A DNA stretch of 64,000 nucleotides from Amoebidium appalachense (Eukaryota > Ichthyosporea). The position numbers were made by a program, and so were the translations under genes. Below the pieces are notes generated by a model that had not been told where the DNA came from, ran no database searches, and worked only from the letters and a program-made list of their open reading frames with translations. The stretch spans positions 4,836,001-4,900,000 of the forward strand of contig CAVNZM010000006.1 in assembly GCA_963693365.1 (NCBI GenBank). The letters are read 5' to 3'. Below, piece by piece: positions 51,729-64,000 of the stretch (positions are counted from its first letter, which is position 1; each line of letters begins with the position of its first letter).

Positions 51729-51760
<32 letters not shown>

Positions 51761-52344
51761 AGGGAGGTTGAGAAAGCCGAGGTTTAAGTGTGCGCATTAG
51801 ATGGTAGTAAAATCGAAGCAGTAAAAATCGAAGCAGTATACGTAAATCGAACTGAGCAGTTTTGAAAGATGGTGAACAAGAGTGAACAAGTCCGCAAAAG
51901 TTTCCCCTTGACAGGTGAGCCACAGCATACCTTTGTAACCAAAAAAGGCAGGTTCTTCATCCCAATTAGGCAGGTACCTGATATTTACGCAAAGCATTTT
52001 TGCTACTGTGCGCTGATTGGATGACTCCTCTTCTTGGCGCGCTATGTGCTGCCGTATACAAGCAGACCGAAAACACGAAAAGTGACTGAGCTGGCCGAGA
52101 AAAGCAAAAGGCCCTCTCCATACCGGGGTTTTGCGGTTTTGCTCGTGTTTTAATAAAGTAAAGAGAGGCTCTTTTTGGCTTTGTTTGTTGCAGCAGGCGA
52201 AAATACTCGTAAAATCTTGTGCCACGAAGATTGGTGGCTGCCAGACGGTCACTGTGTTCTTGAAACGTTGAACTTAAATCAACCTAGGGACTTACCCATT
52301 TACTGCAGCTGTAAAAGGAAGTCGTTCGGTTCTCGTAAGTGGAA
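51577..52344. promoter_or_regulatory. Shared divergent promoter region
   Basis: 768 bp separate the start codons of the Abraxas-like gene (-) and the PP2A B55 gene (+). It holds a G-run at 51731-51760, a CCAAT-type box (ATTGG) near 52016, and plain sequence elsewhere. The gap is short compared with others here, so both genes probably share control elements. No TATA box is clear on either side. Confidence 0.45.
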
Positions 52345-61088
<8,744 letters not shown>

Positions 61089-61670
61089 GATGATTACTGT
61101 ACCTTTCCCGCGGATCCCATGTACGTATGTAGAGTTATTATGTGAGCTGTCTTCCCAAATGCTCAATTGTCATTTTCCCACGCAGGCCCATCGCTAAATA
61201 TACATGGTGGTTGTTTTCAACCCAGGCGTATGTATGATCATCTCTACCGATGTCGATAGTATCACAGAAAACCCCTCATCTGTAGACGCCAATATATTAG
61301 CGAAGAAATTTCAAATCCCACTTTACTAGGATATTGTTGGCTAAGTGGACCCCAACCCAGGCTTGACCCCATCTGATATTGTGCCCGAATGTTCGAAAAA
61401 TGAATATCAGGGTCACGTGATACGTATATAAAAAGCGTCGTGAGACATTGACAATTGAGGTGACGTCTTGATTGTGATATCTGTACGTGCTCAAGACCCG
61501 AATCCCTCCCTCCCCCCCCCCCTCCCCCCCCCCCCCCCCACCCCAAAAGTCAAGACCCCACCCCACCCCCCCCACCCCACCCCCGGCGCCCAAATTCTGT
61601 TTCTTCATAATCTTAATTCTTTTTTAGGGAAAAAAACAGGGGTTCGAAAAAAAACTGAAACATAAAAAAA

Positions 61671-61715
<45 letters not shown>

Positions 61716-61825
61716 CCACCACCACCACCACCGGTACCGCCACCACCACACATACACACACAAAAAAGAAGAAGCTTAAGAAGAAAAACGGAAAAGACTG
61801 AAAGAATTAAGGAAAAACGGAAACG

Positions 61826-61858
<33 letters not shown>

Positions 61859-62227
61859 CAACAACAACAACCCGGCCCCTTTCTTTTCTTTCTTTCATTC
61901 TGCTCTTACTTCTTATCGCTTTCGGTTTCCTTTTTCTTATGATCAGTCTGTTTCGTTCAATCTTCTTCTTCTTCTTTTTGGTGTGTGTGTGTGTAGTGGT
62001 GGTGGTGGTGGTGGTTGGTGGTGGTGGTGGTGGTGGGGGGGGGGGGGGGGGGGGGGGGAGGGCTCTCCCATCTTTCGAGTGAGGCTGGGCCCCAGACAGT
62101 GTCCACAGCAAAAAAAAAGTGTGTAAACCCCCAGTTTTAAAGGGCCTCTTCGTTATGAACGTTTAACACCGGAGTGACCGATCATGCTCCTCTCCTACCT
62201 ATGCCATTAGCTCTAGCCAAAGTATAC

Positions 62228-62280
62228 ATCCTGACCTGATACACGGTCCTAGTCAATAGGACCGTGTATTAGGTCAGGAT
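62228..62280. repeat. Near-perfect inverted repeat, 24-bp arms
   Basis: Arms 62228-62251 and 62257-62280 are reverse complements with one mismatch (a G-T pair if transcribed) around a 5-base loop GTCAA. It lies about 1.1 kb downstream of the B55 stop codon. It is not part of the dispersed element family. Confidence 0.85.
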
Positions 62281-62466
62281 CTTTACTTCTCCGCTGGGAG
62301 GGATTGGTATGTGTGTGTGTGTGTGTGCTGGCGGAGGGAGGGGGGAGGGCATTCGTCAAGGATAGATTATACTTCTAAGCAAATTAAAGGGAGAGGGCTA
62401 GGAAGAATCATTAGATGTTTGCACAGTGGCCTCTTGCGGCTTGCCTGGAGTGGTTGGGGGCAGGGG

Positions 62467-62467
<1 letters not shown>

Positions 62468-62517
<50 letters not shown>
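62468..62517 (+). repeat. Poly(G), 50 bases
   Basis: Uninterrupted G-run between B55 and the minus-strand gene at the right edge. Confidence 0.95.
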
Positions 62518-62520
<3 letters not shown>

Positions 62521-63433
62521 GACCGCCCTAAGCCTCTGTAATCATGAATAACAAGGGGGGAAGTGGAAGAGGGAGGAGGGGTGGGTGGTGGTGGTGAGGG
62601 GTTACATGGCTTCTTAGTCATACGGAGGGGGGGGTAAGGGGTTGGGTGGGGGGGGGGGGGAGATAGACGGAAGGCTCCACAGTCCTGTGCTGCAGAAAAG
62701 AGGGAGAAGTGGGGATGACGCATGGGGGTGGGGGTGGGGGGGTACTGGTGGCAGTGAGTAATGGTGGTAGTGGTGGAGTTCATGGCTCGGAGGTGAAAAG
62801 GAGGGGGGGGGAGGGGGAAGGGGTGGAGAGAAAAAGTTTAACAACCTCATGACTCCTGAATTGCCTGTAACAGTCCCCTCCTCTCGCTGTCCTCACTACT
62901 GTAAACCACTTCCGCATCCCGCAAGCCCCCCTCCCCCCCCAACCTGCCTCCTGGCTCCACATTTTAAAGTAATTTTTTCGGGTCACTCCATCAAACAACT
63001 TACATAACGATTTGGGCTTGCCCCTTCTCTCCCCGGCCGCCCCCCCCCCCCTTTCTTTTTCTGTGCGGGGGGGTGGGGGGGGGGGGATGGGAGGAACGTA
63101 TAAGAACGTTCACTCCTCCGAAAGCTATTAATATCCCACTCCAAGAAAGCCCCTGTGTGCGGGGGGAGGCGGGAGGAGGGGAAGGATCGACAACGACGTT
63201 AACATTCACTCAGCTCACGTAAGCCCCCCTCCCCTCCCCCCCCCTTTCCCTTTCCCACCCTGCCTGCTCTATCCATTTTCTTAAGTCAGCTCTTCGTGTC
63301 CCTCCATCGAACAACTTACACACTGCCGGAATCAATTCCTCGCTCATATTATTTATATTATATTTGAAACAGAAAACGATCCAGGCTTGCAGACGCCGGT
63401 AAAGCCAGTTACCGACCGAAACACTTACATACT

Positions 63434-63610
63434 ATGATACGCAAAGTCAATAGACCGGCGCTTTTTGCCAAGGACACAATTCATGAAATTTCTTCCTTGC
63501 TTCAAGTACGTGCGTGTGACCGCAAGGCGATTGTGTGCCATGAAATTTCCTTGGATTGTGCAGACCTGACCCGTAACGCACGAAAGCAATTTCTAAAGTT
63601 ATTTGTGGAT
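63434..63610 (+). CDS. Unidentified open frame, doubtful
   Basis: Begins with ATG at 63434 and runs about 60 codons of mixed, non-repetitive composition, ending near a possible donor (GGTTGTG at about 63613). It resembles no family I know. It lies antisense inside the likely intron of the minus-strand gene. Weak evidence: mixed composition and a plausible start only. Confidence 0.15.
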
Positions 63611-63849
63611 TTTGGTTGTGTGCACGTAGGTGTGTTTGTGTTTATTTGTGGTGTGTGGGTGCATCTGCATAAGTTCGCCTGATTCTTGTTGCAGCTAACA
63701 GGAGTTGTGGGAGGTGGTCATAAGTGGGCTTAAGGAGAACAACTGATTCGACAAAAAGCAATAACACTCAGTAGCTCAATAGCTATCATGTGGGTACCTT
63801 GCAACTCGACCCATTCAAATTGCTATCAACGCACGCTGCTAAGCCTTAC

Positions 63850-63942
63850 CTTCACTCCCTTCCGCTTCATCCGTTTTTCGATCCCCTTCTGCAAATAAAA
63901 CTCTTTAAGGTTTTTCTCTGGATACTTCAGAAACGGCCAGAT
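63850..63942 (-). CDS. Internal exon of an unidentified minus-strand gene
   Basis: 93 bases, exactly 31 codons in phase 0, open throughout, between a good acceptor (CCTCCTGTAG) and a consensus donor (GTAAGG). The peptide is basic and charged, with KYPEKNLKEFY and KRMKRKGVK. I do not recognise the family. The gene's start lies outside the window to the right. A next exon may begin after CCGCACACAG at about 63158 with GLSWSGILIAFGG, which continues in the same phase. Confidence 0.5.
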
Positions 63943-64000
63943 CTACAGGAGGGGTTTACGCTGTTCACTCGAGGCAAAGACGGTTGCAATGGCCGAATCT

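Larger units (their letters stand above)
61089..63849. other. Region 3' of B55, mostly gene-free
   Basis: Contains C-runs at 61520-61540, 61674-61713 and 61830-61856, a 50-base G-run at 62468-62517, (GGT)n near 62005-62035, and the hairpin at 62228-62280. Candidate downstream exons of the minus-strand gene at the window edge may lie at about 62850-62910 and 63100-63160. The plus-strand frame at 63434-63682 is open but resembles nothing known. Confidence 0.5.

Overview
This window is nuclear DNA of a eukaryote with small multi-exon genes whose introns are packed with homopolymer C/G tracts and (CA/GT)n or (CT)n microsatellites. Eight protein-coding loci or parts of loci can be supported. The protein set is a metazoan/fungal-like mix: an Mcr1-type NADH-cytochrome b5 reductase, pyruvate kinase, an ATF/CREB-like bZIP factor, an FLVCR-type transporter, an Abraxas/ABRO1-like BRISC scaffold and a PP2A B55 subunit. 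With the dense GT-AG introns this suggests an opisthokont, plausibly a unicellular holozoan such as an ichthyosporean. That placement is inference; no rRNA or other marker is present.

Layout. 1-2.3 kb: intergenic. 2.46-12.44 kb (+): cytochrome b5 reductase, 10 exons. 14.57-16.15 kb (-): intronless pyruvate kinase, with a TATA/CCAAT promoter at 16.27-16.5 kb. 17.8-22.4 kb (+): a degraded Penelope-like retroelement with a CxC-motif reverse transcriptase (a frameshift splits it) and a ~2.3 kb non-coding 3' part ending in poly(C). 22.4-28.9 kb: no gene recognised. 29.16-31.04 kb (+): bZIP factor, 3 exons. 33.34-38.49 kb (-): FLVCR-like transporter, 5 exons. 39.96-41.57 kb (+): a secreted, dibasic-rich protein of unknown function. 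43.61-51.58 kb (-): Abraxas-like gene, about 10 exons. 52.35-61.09 kb (+): PP2A B55, 13 exons, divergent from the Abraxas-like gene. 61.1-64 kb: one convincing exon of an unidentified minus-strand gene.

The most interesting theme is a dispersed repeat family. The 3' part of the 17.8-22.4 kb element recurs as 5'-truncated copies at 5.7, 11.3, 20.6, 34.6, 36.3, 42.5, 45.4 and 47.9-48.9 kb. All end next to a poly(C) tract (read on the element's sense strand), and all copies lying in introns point the same way as the host gene. Three sequence-diverged subfamilies (here A, B, C) share a conserved core. In it two helices, about 25 nt apart, are kept by compensatory base changes, which points to a selected RNA structure. 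The poly(C) ends and microsatellite-rich introns may be linked to this element's spread.

The genes look like ordinary housekeeping loci and do not form a pathway. Exon boundaries were read by eye from splice sites, reading phase and family resemblance, and were not confirmed by transcripts.
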